Positions 32,410 through 39,654 of a stretch of DNA of 64,000 bases are shown in pieces. A program made the position numbers and the translations under genes. The DNA is from Halomonas sp. McH1-25 (GTDB lineage: Bacteria; Pseudomonadota; Gammaproteobacteria; Pseudomonadales; Halomonadaceae). The stretch spans positions 124,001 to 188,000 of the forward strand of contig NZ_JAKRFI010000005.1 of the NCBI RefSeq assembly GCF_022348165.1, read 5' to 3'. Position 1 is the first letter of the stretch, and every line of letters begins with the position of its first letter. The notes beneath the pieces are model-generated. The model was not told the DNA's origin. It made no database searches and was given only the letters and a program-made list of their open reading frames with translations.

Positions 32410-34008
32410 ATGTCAGCTTATCGGGAAACCGTTAGCACGTTCGCCAAATTGCGCGAAAAGCACGCCGGAAAATGGGCCACGATCAACCCCGAACATGCTG
32501 CACGCATGTCGCTTCAGAACCGCTTTCGCACCGGACTGGACATCGCCCGCTATACCGCCGGTATCATGCGTCGCGATATGGCCGCCTACGATGAGGATCC
32601 GTCACGCTATACGCAGTCGCTGGGCTGTTGGCATGGTTTCATCGGCCAGCAGAAGATGATCTCCATCAAGAAGCACTTCGGCTCGACCAAGGGGCGCTAT
32701 CTCTACCTCTCGGGCTGGATGGTGGCTGCCATGCGTTCCGAATTCGGTCCGCTTCCCGATCAGTCGATGCACGAAAAGACCTCCGTACCGGCGCTGATCG
32801 AGGAACTCTACACTTTCCTGCGCCAGGCCGATGCGCGTGAACTGAGCCATCTTTTCCGTGAGCTCGATGCCGCACGGTCCAAGGGGGACGAAGTGGCAGC
32901 CCGCGCCGTGCAGGACAGGATCGATCGCTACGAGACCCATGTCGTGCCGATCATTGCTGACATCGATGCCGGTTTCGGCAACGAAGAGGCCACCTACCTG
33001 CTGGCCAAGCGCATGATCGAAGCCGGCGCCTGCTGTATCCAGCTCGAAAATCAGGTGTCGGATGCCAAGCAGTGCGGCCACCAGGATGGCAAGGTTACCG
33101 TGCCCCACGAGGATTTCCTGGCCAAGATCAATGCCGTTCGCTATGCCTTTCTCGAGCTGGGCGTCGAGGATGGCGTCATCGTGGCACGCACCGACTCGCT
33201 GGGCGCCGGCCTGACGCAAAAGATTCCGGTCAGTGCGGAGGCGGGGGACCTAGCTTCGCAGTACACCAGCTTCCTGTACACAACGCCTGTCTGTAACGAA
33301 GACGATCTCGTTGACGGCGACATGGTCATCAAGCTCGACGGGCAGCTGCAGAAGCCCCTGCGCATGGCCAACGGCCTTTACCTGTTCCGTCCGGGTACCG
33401 GTGAGGATCGCGTGGTGCTCGACTGCATCACCGCCCTTCAAAATGGTGCCGACCTGCTATGGATCGAGACCGAGAAGCCTCACGTCGGCCAGATCGCCAG
33501 CATGGTCAACCGTATCCGCGAGGTAGTGCCCGACGCCAAGCTGGTCTACAACAACTCACCCTCCTTCAACTGGACGCTCAACTTCCGCCAGCAGGTCTTC
33601 GATGCCTGGGAGCAGGAGGGTAAGGATGTGTCGACTTACGAGCGCTCACGCCTGATGAGTGCCGAGTACGACGACACCGAGCTCGCCGCCGTTGCCGACG
33701 AGTGGACACGCAACTTCCAGCGCGACGCCGCCCGCGAGGCCGGTGTTTTCCACCATCTGATCACGCTACCGACCTACCATACCGCAGCCCTGTCCACGGA
33801 CAACTTGGCCAAAGGCTACTTCGGAGACGAGGGTATGCTCGCCTATGTCCGTGACGTGCAGCGCCAGGAGATTCGTCAAGGGCTGGCCTGCGTCAAGCAC
33901 CAGGACATGGCCGGCTCCAACCTTGGCGACGATCACAAGGAGTATTTCTCCAGTGAACGCGCCCTGAAAGCTGGCGGCAAGGACAATACCATGAACCAAT
34001 TCGCCTGA
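32410..34008 (+). CDS. aceA: isocitrate lyase (Pseudomonas-type)
   Basis: 532 residues from MSAYRETVSTFAK, preceded by GAGGAAG. It splits isocitrate into glyoxylate and succinate, the first step of the glyoxylate shunt. The catalytic-cysteine segment reads DAKQCGHQDGK near residue 219; it is KKCGH in the E. coli form, and the KQCGH version is usual in the long pseudomonad-type enzyme. PIIADIDAGFGNEEAT (metal binding) lies just before it, and NNSPSFNWTLNF is further on. It stands alone behind a long regulated leader and ends at a strong terminator. glcB is not in the window. Confidence 0.96.
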   Translation: MSAYRETVSTFAKLREKHAGKWATINPEHAARMSLQNRFRTGLDIARYTAGIMRRDMAAYDEDPSRYTQSLGCWHGFIGQQKMISIKKHFGSTKGRYLYLSGWMVAAMRSEFGPLPDQSMHEKTSVPALIEELYTFLRQADARELSHLFRELDAARSKGDEVAARAVQDRIDRYETHVVPIIADIDAGFGNEEATYLLAKRMIEAGACCIQLENQVSDAKQCGHQDGKVTVPHEDFLAKINAVRYAFLELGVEDGVIVARTDSLGAGLTQKIPVSAEAGDLASQYTSFLYTTPVCNEDDLVDGDMVIKLDGQLQKPLRMANGLYLFRPGTGEDRVVLDCITALQNGADLLWIETEKPHVGQIASMVNRIREVVPDAKLVYNNSPSFNWTLNFRQQVFDAWEQEGKDVSTYERSRLMSAEYDDTELAAVADEWTRNFQRDAAREAGVFHHLITLPTYHTAALSTDNLAKGYFGDEGMLAYVRDVQRQEIRQGLACVKHQDMAGSNLGDDHKEYFSSERALKAGGKDNTMNQFA

Positions 34009-34042
34009 GTCCTGACTCTACAGACTGCTCTACTTGATTCCA

Positions 34043-34066
34043 GGGAGGCGATGGCCTCCCTTTTTT
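34043..34066 (+). terminator. Rho-independent terminator after aceA
   Basis: GGGAGGC (34043-34049) and GCCTCCC (34054-34060) around GATG, then TTTTTT (34061-34066): a textbook intrinsic terminator 35 bp after the aceA stop. Confidence 0.92.
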
Positions 34067-34218
34067 GCTGTCTAGCATTTCACACTTTCTGCACTATTGC
34101 GGCGGGCACCTACACGACCTGCCTCTGGTCTAAGCTGGCGTGACTCGCTACACTGTTTTAAAACAGCGTTTTCCTAGGATTGATCTCTTGGCATCTTCGC
34201 CAAGTTGAGGAGGGTTTG

Positions 34219-34686
34219 ATGAAGCGTCTTCTTCCTGTTATCGCCATGGGCTTGCTGACCCTCGGCGGATGTGCCAACTCCGACCTCTATTCGGGAGATG
34301 TCTATCGGGGAAGCCAGGCCAAGACAGGCCAGACAGTGACCTACGGCACGATTACCGCCTTGCGCCCGGTTCGCATCCAAGCCGAGGATCAAAATAGCGG
34401 GGTAATCGGTGGACTTGGAGGAGCGGTAATCGGCGGTCTGCTAGGTAACCAGATCGGCGGCGGTTCGGGCCGAACCATTGCCACCGCAGCCGGCGCCATC
34501 GGTGGTAGCGTGGCCGGCAGCAAGGTCGAGAACAAGGTCAATCAGACCAACGCCTACGAGATCGAGGTTCGCCGGGAGGTGGGCGATACCGTCGTCGTGG
34601 TACAGAAAGCGGATCGCCAATGGCAGGTCGGGCAGCGTGTGCGCCTGATCGGCAGCGGCGCCAACATGAGCGTTGCCCCCTACTGA
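34219..34686 (+). CDS. SlyB-type outer-membrane lipoprotein with glycine zipper
   Basis: 155 residues from ATG 34219, with GAGGAGGG upstream. A lipoprotein signal ends in LTLGGC, making Cys18 the lipidated residue; it is followed by Ala, which favours the outer membrane. A glycine-zipper segment at about 60-105 (GVIGGLGGAVIGGLLGNQIGG and a second GAIGGSVAGS) is the mark of the SlyB/Pcp family. A conserved C-terminal tail with EIEVRREVGDTVVVVQ follows. It is probably involved in envelope integrity. A perfect 14-bp hairpin terminator lies just after it. Confidence 0.88.
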   Translation: MKRLLPVIAMGLLTLGGCANSDLYSGDVYRGSQAKTGQTVTYGTITALRPVRIQAEDQNSGVIGGLGGAVIGGLLGNQIGGGSGRTIATAAGAIGGSVAGSKVENKVNQTNAYEIEVRREVGDTVVVVQKADRQWQVGQRVRLIGSGANMSVAPY

Positions 34687-34703
34687 GACGCAAGTTCACC
34701 GCC

Positions 34704-34737
34704 ATGAAAAACCCGCCGAATGAGGCGGGTTTTTCAT
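34704..34737. terminator. bidirectional terminator after the slyB-like gene
   Basis: ATGAAAAACCCGCC (34704-34717) and GGCGGGTTTTTCAT (34724-34737) form a perfect 14-bp stem with a 6-base loop. The A and T runs inside the stem let it work for the convergent gene at 34776 as well. Confidence 0.9.
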
Positions 34738-34775
34738 GAATAGGGCTGGCGCAGATGCCAAGCCTGCGTCTTGCC

Positions 34776-35060
34776 TCAGTGAGCCTTGGCTTTCGACATT
34801 CCCCAACGGGCCAGTTTCACCACAATCCAGCCGATCAGTCCCAGCAGCAGGAGGGTCAGCAACATGGAGACAGGACGCACGATGAACGTCGCCCCAATCA
34901 CTGCAAGGCCTATGCTCCAAATCCAACGATCGCTCTCGCTGTTTCTAGAGGTATGCGGCAGCCTTCGCTCAAAGGCACTACCCAGTGCCCCGTTCCAGCT
35001 CTTTAGCGAGAGAAACAGGACGATGCCAAAGGCAATCAGCCAGATCAGGGTTTCGATCAT
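34776..35060 (-). CDS. small inner-membrane protein, function unknown
   Basis: 94 residues with two or three hydrophobic segments: IWLIAFGIVLFLSL at the N-terminus and WSIGLAVIGATFIV followed by MLLTLLLLGLIGWIVVKLA in the second half. A basic, polar stretch between them (FERRLPHTSRNSESDR) suggests a cytoplasmic loop. It ends at the shared terminator and its start is preceded by AGGAGAAG-like sequence. I do not recognise a family. Clear membrane topology, a ribosome site and a terminator make it a likely real gene. Confidence 0.65.
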   Translation of the reverse strand: MIETLIWLIAFGIVLFLSLKSWNGALGSAFERRLPHTSRNSESDRWIWSIGLAVIGATFIVRPVSMLLTLLLLGLIGWIVVKLARWGMSKAKAH

Positions 35061-35446
35061 ATAGCACTTCTCCTAACAATCATTGACTTAATCGCAAATC
35101 CACCAGAAACGACGACCTTCTGGCGACGCCGGCATCTAGTGAATGTTTATCCTTGATGTGCCGATACACATCCCGATCTGTCCTCGGGTTATCGGCAGGG
35201 TACCCCTGCCGATAATGCCCGTGCAACTGGGCTGCGGAGAAAAACGTCGCCCTACCTAGCTACCGATTTTGCCTCCTGGCCTTCGCTCCGTAAACCTGGA
35301 GCGTGGACGCAATGCATGCCGCTCCAGGCTTGAACAGCAGTCAAGTCCGTCTACGTGGCCATGAAAATTCCTCGGCGCCCCTGACAGGTGCAAATGGACG
35401 CGTTACCATTGAAATGACATGCACTCACCGAAAGGTCCATTTCAAC
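35061..35446. other. divergent intergenic region upstream of slyD
   Basis: About 385 bp between the small membrane protein gene and slyD. It contains the strong inverted repeat listed separately. The frame of slyD is open through part of it, but the translation there is not conserved-looking. Confidence 0.5.
35189..35215. repeat. perfect 12-bp inverted repeat in a divergent promoter region
   Basis: TTATCGGCAGGG (35189-35200) and CCCTGCCGATAA (35204-35215) around TAC. It is not followed by a T tract on either strand and lies upstream of both flanking genes, so an operator or a leader hairpin is more likely than a terminator. Confidence 0.6.
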
Positions 35447-35929
35447 ATGCAGATTGCGCAAAATTCCGTTGTCGCGTTCCATTACACCCTGACCAACGAT
35501 GCAGGTGAGGTGCTGGACAGCTCGGAAGGTCGCGAACCGCTGACCTATCTTCATGGCGCGGGCAATATCATTCCCGGCCTCGAGAAGGAGCTGGAAGGTC
35601 ACCAGAGCGGCGATAAGCTGCAAGTGACCGTCAGCCCCGAAGAAGGCTACGGCGAGACCCAGCCGGCCTTGGTTCAGGAAGTGCCTCGCGATGCTTTCCA
35701 GGGAGTCGAAAACGTCGAGCCGGGCATGCAGTTCCAGGCCCAGACTCAGGGCGGACCGCTCATGGTCACCGTCACCAATGTCGAAGGTGACACTGTGACC
35801 GTAGATGGCAACCATCCGCTGGCTGGCCAGAAGCTCAACTTCGATGTGGAAATCGCCGAGGTACGCGAGGCGAGTTCCGAAGAAGTGGAACATGGTCACG
35901 TTCATGGCGAAGGCGGTCATCAGCACTAA
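35447..35929 (+). CDS. slyD: FKBP-type peptidyl-prolyl isomerase SlyD
   Basis: 160 residues from MQIAQNSVVAFHY. It is a prolyl isomerase and chaperone with an inserted flap, and in relatives it delivers nickel to hydrogenase. The FKBP part has YTLTNDAGEVLDSSEGREPL and GAGNIIPGLEKELEG, then the IF domain with EEGYGETQPALVQEV, then NHPLAGQKLNFDVEI. The C-terminal tail is short but His-rich (HGHVHGEGGHQH), so metal binding is likely retained. It stands alone and ends at a strong hairpin terminator. Confidence 0.95.
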   Translation: MQIAQNSVVAFHYTLTNDAGEVLDSSEGREPLTYLHGAGNIIPGLEKELEGHQSGDKLQVTVSPEEGYGETQPALVQEVPRDAFQGVENVEPGMQFQAQTQGGPLMVTVTNVEGDTVTVDGNHPLAGQKLNFDVEIAEVREASSEEVEHGHVHGEGGHQH

Positions 35930-35970
35930 GCCGAATTCGGACATGCCAGCCGATATACGCCTGTGATGCG

Positions 35971-36005
35971 AAAGGGCAACCGTGAGAACGGTTGCCCTTT
36001 GTTTT
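35971..36005 (+). terminator. Rho-independent terminator after slyD
   Basis: AAAGGGCAACCGT (35971-35983) and ACGGTTGCCCTTT (35988-36000) form a perfect 13-bp stem around GAGA, followed by GTTTT. Confidence 0.92.
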
Positions 36006-36087
36006 ACCCTGCGAATAGGTTCATGGAACTTGCGCCAGCCATCCCGCCTCAAAGCCAGGTACACTCCCTGACGAAGGTGAAGCCGCG

Positions 36088-36699
36088 ATGAGTGCGCCCC
36101 TGATGTTCGCTTGGATAGCCTTGGCGACCCTCGCCCTCCCCGTCCAGGCTCAGGACACGACTGAAACGGCCCAAGCGACATTTGCCGGTGGCTGTTTCTG
36201 GTGTATGGAAGAAGCCTACGACGAGATCGATGGTGTTCAACGCACCATCTCGGGCTACACCGATGGCGACGAACAAGATCCCTCGTATGAACAGGTCGCG
36301 AGCGGAGCCACCGACCATGCCGAAGCCGTGCGCGTGGAATACGATCCCTCTCAGGTCGACTACGCCACGCTGCTCGAGGCGTTCTGGCACAATATCGATC
36401 CCTTCGCCGAAGATCGCCAATTCTGCGATACAGGCAGCCAGTACCGTAGCGCAATCTTTTACCATGACGAGCAGCAGAAACAGCTGGCCGAACGGACCAA
36501 GGCAGATCTCGAGCAGCGGTTCGGTCGCGACATCGCGACCCAGATCGTTCCGGCCGGCCAGTTCTGGGACGCAGAAGCGTACCATCAGGATTACTACGAG
36601 AAGAATCCGGTCCGTTATCGCTTCTACAAGGCTGGCTGCGGGCGCACCGAGCGGCTCGAGGAAATCTGGGGAGACCAGGCCGGGCTGCCGGGAAAATGA
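36088..36699 (+). CDS. msrA: peptide-methionine (S)-S-oxide reductase MsrA, exported form
   Basis: 203 residues. The N-terminus MSAPLMFAWIALATLALPVQA is a signal peptide with a good cleavage site after residue 21, so this MsrA acts in the periplasm. It repairs oxidised methionine. The catalytic motif TFAGGCFWCMEEAYDEIDG and the pattern SGYTDGDEQDPSYEQVASGATDHAEAV are family features (motif shown in parts). C-terminal AGCGRTERLEEIWG carries a possible recycling cysteine. No msrB is adjacent. It is convergent with the MFS gene. Confidence 0.93.
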   Translation: MSAPLMFAWIALATLALPVQAQDTTETAQATFAGGCFWCMEEAYDEIDGVQRTISGYTDGDEQDPSYEQVASGATDHAEAVRVEYDPSQVDYATLLEAFWHNIDPFAEDRQFCDTGSQYRSAIFYHDEQQKQLAERTKADLEQRFGRDIATQIVPAGQFWDAEAYHQDYYEKNPVRYRFYKAGCGRTERLEEIWGDQAGLPGK

Positions 36700-36714
36700 C
36701 GGCAGCCCATCGGG

Positions 36715-37917
36715 TCAGAGGCTCGCTTCGACGCTTGCCACACGCTGTTCCTTGCGCCACAGCCAAGCGGAAAGCGCCAGGGTCATGCCCAGCACTAGCC
36801 ATGAGGCAATCGCGACGCCCCACCAGTCGGCGGCCTGCCAGAAAGGTTCCAAATAGAAGCCTCCGAGACTGGCACCGACGTAGTAGAACACCAGGTAGAG
36901 CGCCGACGCACTCCCTCTGGCGTTATGTGCCTGTCGACTCACCCAACTCGATGCCATGGAGTGGCACAAGAAAAAGCCAAAGGCATTGATGACCAGGCCA
37001 GCCAGGATGAGTGGCAGCGACTCGCTCACCGTTACCAGCGTGCCGACCATGAAGATGGCAATGCCGAGCATCATGCAGACCGGCTGCGCCAGACGCTGGG
37101 CAATTCGCCCTGACAATGCCGACCCTAGAGTCCCTCCCAGATAGGTAACGAAAATCATGCCCAGCCATTGAGCGGAGAGCGAGTACGGGGCCTCATTGAG
37201 CCGAAACGTGATGTAGCTGTACTGATTGATGAAAATGAAAAAGTTCAGCCCTCCGATCAGGTAGGCAACCAACAGCAGCGGGTTACACAGATGACCGCTC
37301 AGCGATCTCAGGGCTACCCCCAGGCGCAACGGGACCGGCTCGAATTCACGCGCTGCGGGTAGCAATCGCCAGAAGATCGCCAGGCAGACCAGGCTGACCA
37401 GCCCTACGGTCAGGAAACTGGCATGCCAGCCTCCGTACTCACCGGCGATTCCGCCCATGACACGCCCGCCAATCCCGCCTAGCGTGTTGGCACTGATATA
37501 CAGTCCCACGGCCAGCATCAGGGCGCGCTTGTCGAACTCATCTCCCATCCAGGCGATCGCCACGGCGGGCAACCCACCGAGTACGAAGCCCTGCACGGCC
37601 CGAATGACAAGCAGCCAAGCGAAGTCATCGACGAAAGGCAACAACAACGAACAAAGGGTGGCAATCAGCAGCGTGACGCGCATGATACCGCCTCGGCCGA
37701 TGGCATCGGACAGCGGCCCGAAGACCAGCAGCGCTCCCGCCAGGGTCAACGTCGAGACGGCCATGACCATGGCTACGGCCAATGTGGAAACGTCGAAAAC
37801 CTGCCGTAGCTCGGGCAGTAGCGGCTGCGCCGCATAGAGATTGACGAAAACGGTGAACGAGCCCAGGCACAGTGCCAATGTGGCCCGCCACCAGTCTCGG
37901 CTATGCGCTTGGATCAT
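36715..37917 (-). CDS. MFS transporter, YnfM-like
   Basis: 400 residues from ATG 37917 (AAGGAG six bases upstream). Twelve membrane segments are apparent. The first holds SFTVFVNLYAAQPLLP, and the loop after segment 2 has VFGPLSDAIGRGGIM, the MFS motif A form. It resembles E. coli YnfM and similar drug or metabolite exporters. It is divergent from a LysR gene 87 bp away, the arrangement also seen for ynfM/ynfL, so that regulator probably controls it. The substrate is unknown. Confidence 0.88.
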   Translation of the reverse strand: MIQAHSRDWWRATLALCLGSFTVFVNLYAAQPLLPELRQVFDVSTLAVAMVMAVSTLTLAGALLVFGPLSDAIGRGGIMRVTLLIATLCSLLLPFVDDFAWLLVIRAVQGFVLGGLPAVAIAWMGDEFDKRALMLAVGLYISANTLGGIGGRVMGGIAGEYGGWHASFLTVGLVSLVCLAIFWRLLPAAREFEPVPLRLGVALRSLSGHLCNPLLLVAYLIGGLNFFIFINQYSYITFRLNEAPYSLSAQWLGMIFVTYLGGTLGSALSGRIAQRLAQPVCMMLGIAIFMVGTLVTVSESLPLILAGLVINAFGFFLCHSMASSWVSRQAHNARGSASALYLVFYYVGASLGGFYLEPFWQAADWWGVAIASWLVLGMTLALSAWLWRKEQRVASVEASL

Positions 37918-38004
37918 GAATCGCTCCTTGAACTTAACGCATGATCCAGCATTCAATGCAATAAGCCAAATAGGGCTTGAAGATACAAACGATCTCTTTT
38001 ACTG

Positions 38005-38892
38005 ATGAAACTGTCCTTCGATCTTAGAGCATTACGCTATTTTGTGGCGGTCGCCGAGCATGGGGGGTTCACCCGTGCTGCCCAGTCCCTGCATGTGGCG
38101 CAATCGGCCGTCAGCCAGACCATCGCCAGCCTTGAATCCCGCCTGGAGTTGCGTCTTTTCCACCGCCATGAACGCCGTATCAGCCTGACGCCGGAGGGCG
38201 AGGTGCTGCTAAGCCACGCCCGCGAACTGCTCGGTCAGGCCGAGTCGATAGAATTGGCGATGAGAGAGGTCCACGGGCTGGTCAAGGGTGAAGTGCGTAT
38301 CGGCATTCCCTCGATGCTGGGCTCCTACTACTTCCCACCCCTGCTGATGGGCTTCAAGTCTCGCCATCCGGGGATTCGCTTGACTGTCGTGGAGGCAGGG
38401 ACGAGGCGCTTGCAGCGCATGATTGCCGATGGCGATCTGGACCTCGGCGTGGTCACCGAGGACGCCTCGACCCAAGGATTGGAGCGCCGCCATTTCCTGC
38501 GCGAGGAAATGGTAGTCTGCGTACCAAGGGATCACCGGTTCGCAGAAAGGGAAAGCGTGACGCCCCAGGAAGTCTTAGGCGAGCCCCTGGTACTTTTCCA
38601 GGACGGTTACTTCCATCGCGAATTCGTCGACCGCCTGGCCATCGACACTGGCCAACAGCCCCAGGTCGCCTTCCAGTCCAATCTGATTCCGCTGACCAAA
38701 GCGATCGTGAGACAGGGATTCGGCATTACCACCTTTCTGCGTCGTGTCGTCGAAGAGCCCGATCTTGCAGCGGTATCGTTCGAACCAGCCGCCTGGCTGG
38801 ATCTGTCGCTCGCCTGGAATCACGGCGCCTATCTATCGAGAGCCGAACAGACGTTCGTCGACTTCGTACTCGAGCATCTAGCGAGCCGTTAA
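38005..38892 (+). CDS. LysR-family transcriptional regulator, YnfL-like
   Basis: 295 residues. The winged helix covers 1-65 (LRALRYFVAVAEHGGFTRAAQSLHVAQSAVS, shown in part: FVAVAEHGGFTRAAQSLHVA). The ligand domain starts near residue 90 (GEVRIGIPSMLGSYYFPPLL). Its start lies 87 bp from the start of the divergent MFS gene, so it probably acts on that promoter and on its own. It resembles regulators of the YnfL/CynR type; the inducer is unknown. Confidence 0.88.
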   Translation: MKLSFDLRALRYFVAVAEHGGFTRAAQSLHVAQSAVSQTIASLESRLELRLFHRHERRISLTPEGEVLLSHARELLGQAESIELAMREVHGLVKGEVRIGIPSMLGSYYFPPLLMGFKSRHPGIRLTVVEAGTRRLQRMIADGDLDLGVVTEDASTQGLERRHFLREEMVVCVPRDHRFAERESVTPQEVLGEPLVLFQDGYFHREFVDRLAIDTGQQPQVAFQSNLIPLTKAIVRQGFGITTFLRRVVEEPDLAAVSFEPAAWLDLSLAWNHGAYLSRAEQTFVDFVLEHLASR

Positions 38893-38917
38893 GAGAAGCT
38901 GAGTGTCGCCGACCCTG

Positions 38918-39496
38918 CTACTCGAGGCGCTGGGCGATTTCCATCAGCGGCAGAGGTCGCCGAGCCTGCCAATAGTAGCGATCCCAGAAGACGTTATCGA
39001 GCCGGGACAGTTTTACGCCTTGCGACGCCGAGGCATGCAGAAAATAGCCATCATCGACATAGATACCAACATGGCGATACACACCGGGTGGACGAAAGAA
39101 CACCAGATCGCCAGCCTTCAATGCATCGCGCTCGACGAAACTTCCCTCGTGAAGCTGTTCCCCAGTCGTCCGAGGCAACTCCAATGCAAAGGCCTCGCTA
39201 TAGATCCGTTGCACCAGCGCCGAGCAGTCAATGCCGCGAAGGCCTTCTCCACCCAGCACATAAGGCGTTCCTTGCCAGCGCTCGTGCTCATCCAGCAACG
39301 CCTGACGCATCGCCGTCAACGACGAACGCCGCAGCGTCATCAAGCGCTGTGCCAGCCGATTCGGTCCTACCGCATGCACCCTGTCCCGGGCCTGGAAACC
39401 ACTCCCCTTCGCTACCTGTCCTCCGCTGCCCTGCGGCGCGGCGCATCCGGCTAGCAAACCGGCCGCCGCCCAGGTCAGTAGAAGCATACGAATCAT
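38918..39496 (-). CDS. NlpC/P60 lipoprotein peptidase (Spr/MepS-like)
   Basis: 192 residues. A lipoprotein signal (MIRMLLLTWAAAGLLAGC) puts Cys18 at the lipid anchor. The C-terminal 115 residues are an NlpC/P60 domain with the catalytic Cys in GIDCSALVQ, the His in YRHVGIYV and a third polar residue in HASASQG. Such enzymes cut peptidoglycan stem or cross-link peptides in the periplasm. It is convergent with the LysR gene. Confidence 0.9.
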   Translation of the reverse strand: MIRMLLLTWAAAGLLAGCAAPQGSGGQVAKGSGFQARDRVHAVGPNRLAQRLMTLRRSSLTAMRQALLDEHERWQGTPYVLGGEGLRGIDCSALVQRIYSEAFALELPRTTGEQLHEGSFVERDALKAGDLVFFRPPGVYRHVGIYVDDGYFLHASASQGVKLSRLDNVFWDRYYWQARRPLPLMEIAQRLE

Positions 39497-39654
39497 TAGC
39501 GTGCCCCCTGCACGAATGGAATATGGCTTCAGCCGTGGGCAGACTGGAACCTGTCCGAAGGATGCCTACGCTCGCCCATGCAGCGTTGAACAGTGACCCA
39601 CGAGCCCATTTTGCGCCGCATCGACTTCGCTCTTGCCGGCAACCTCGCACGTTT

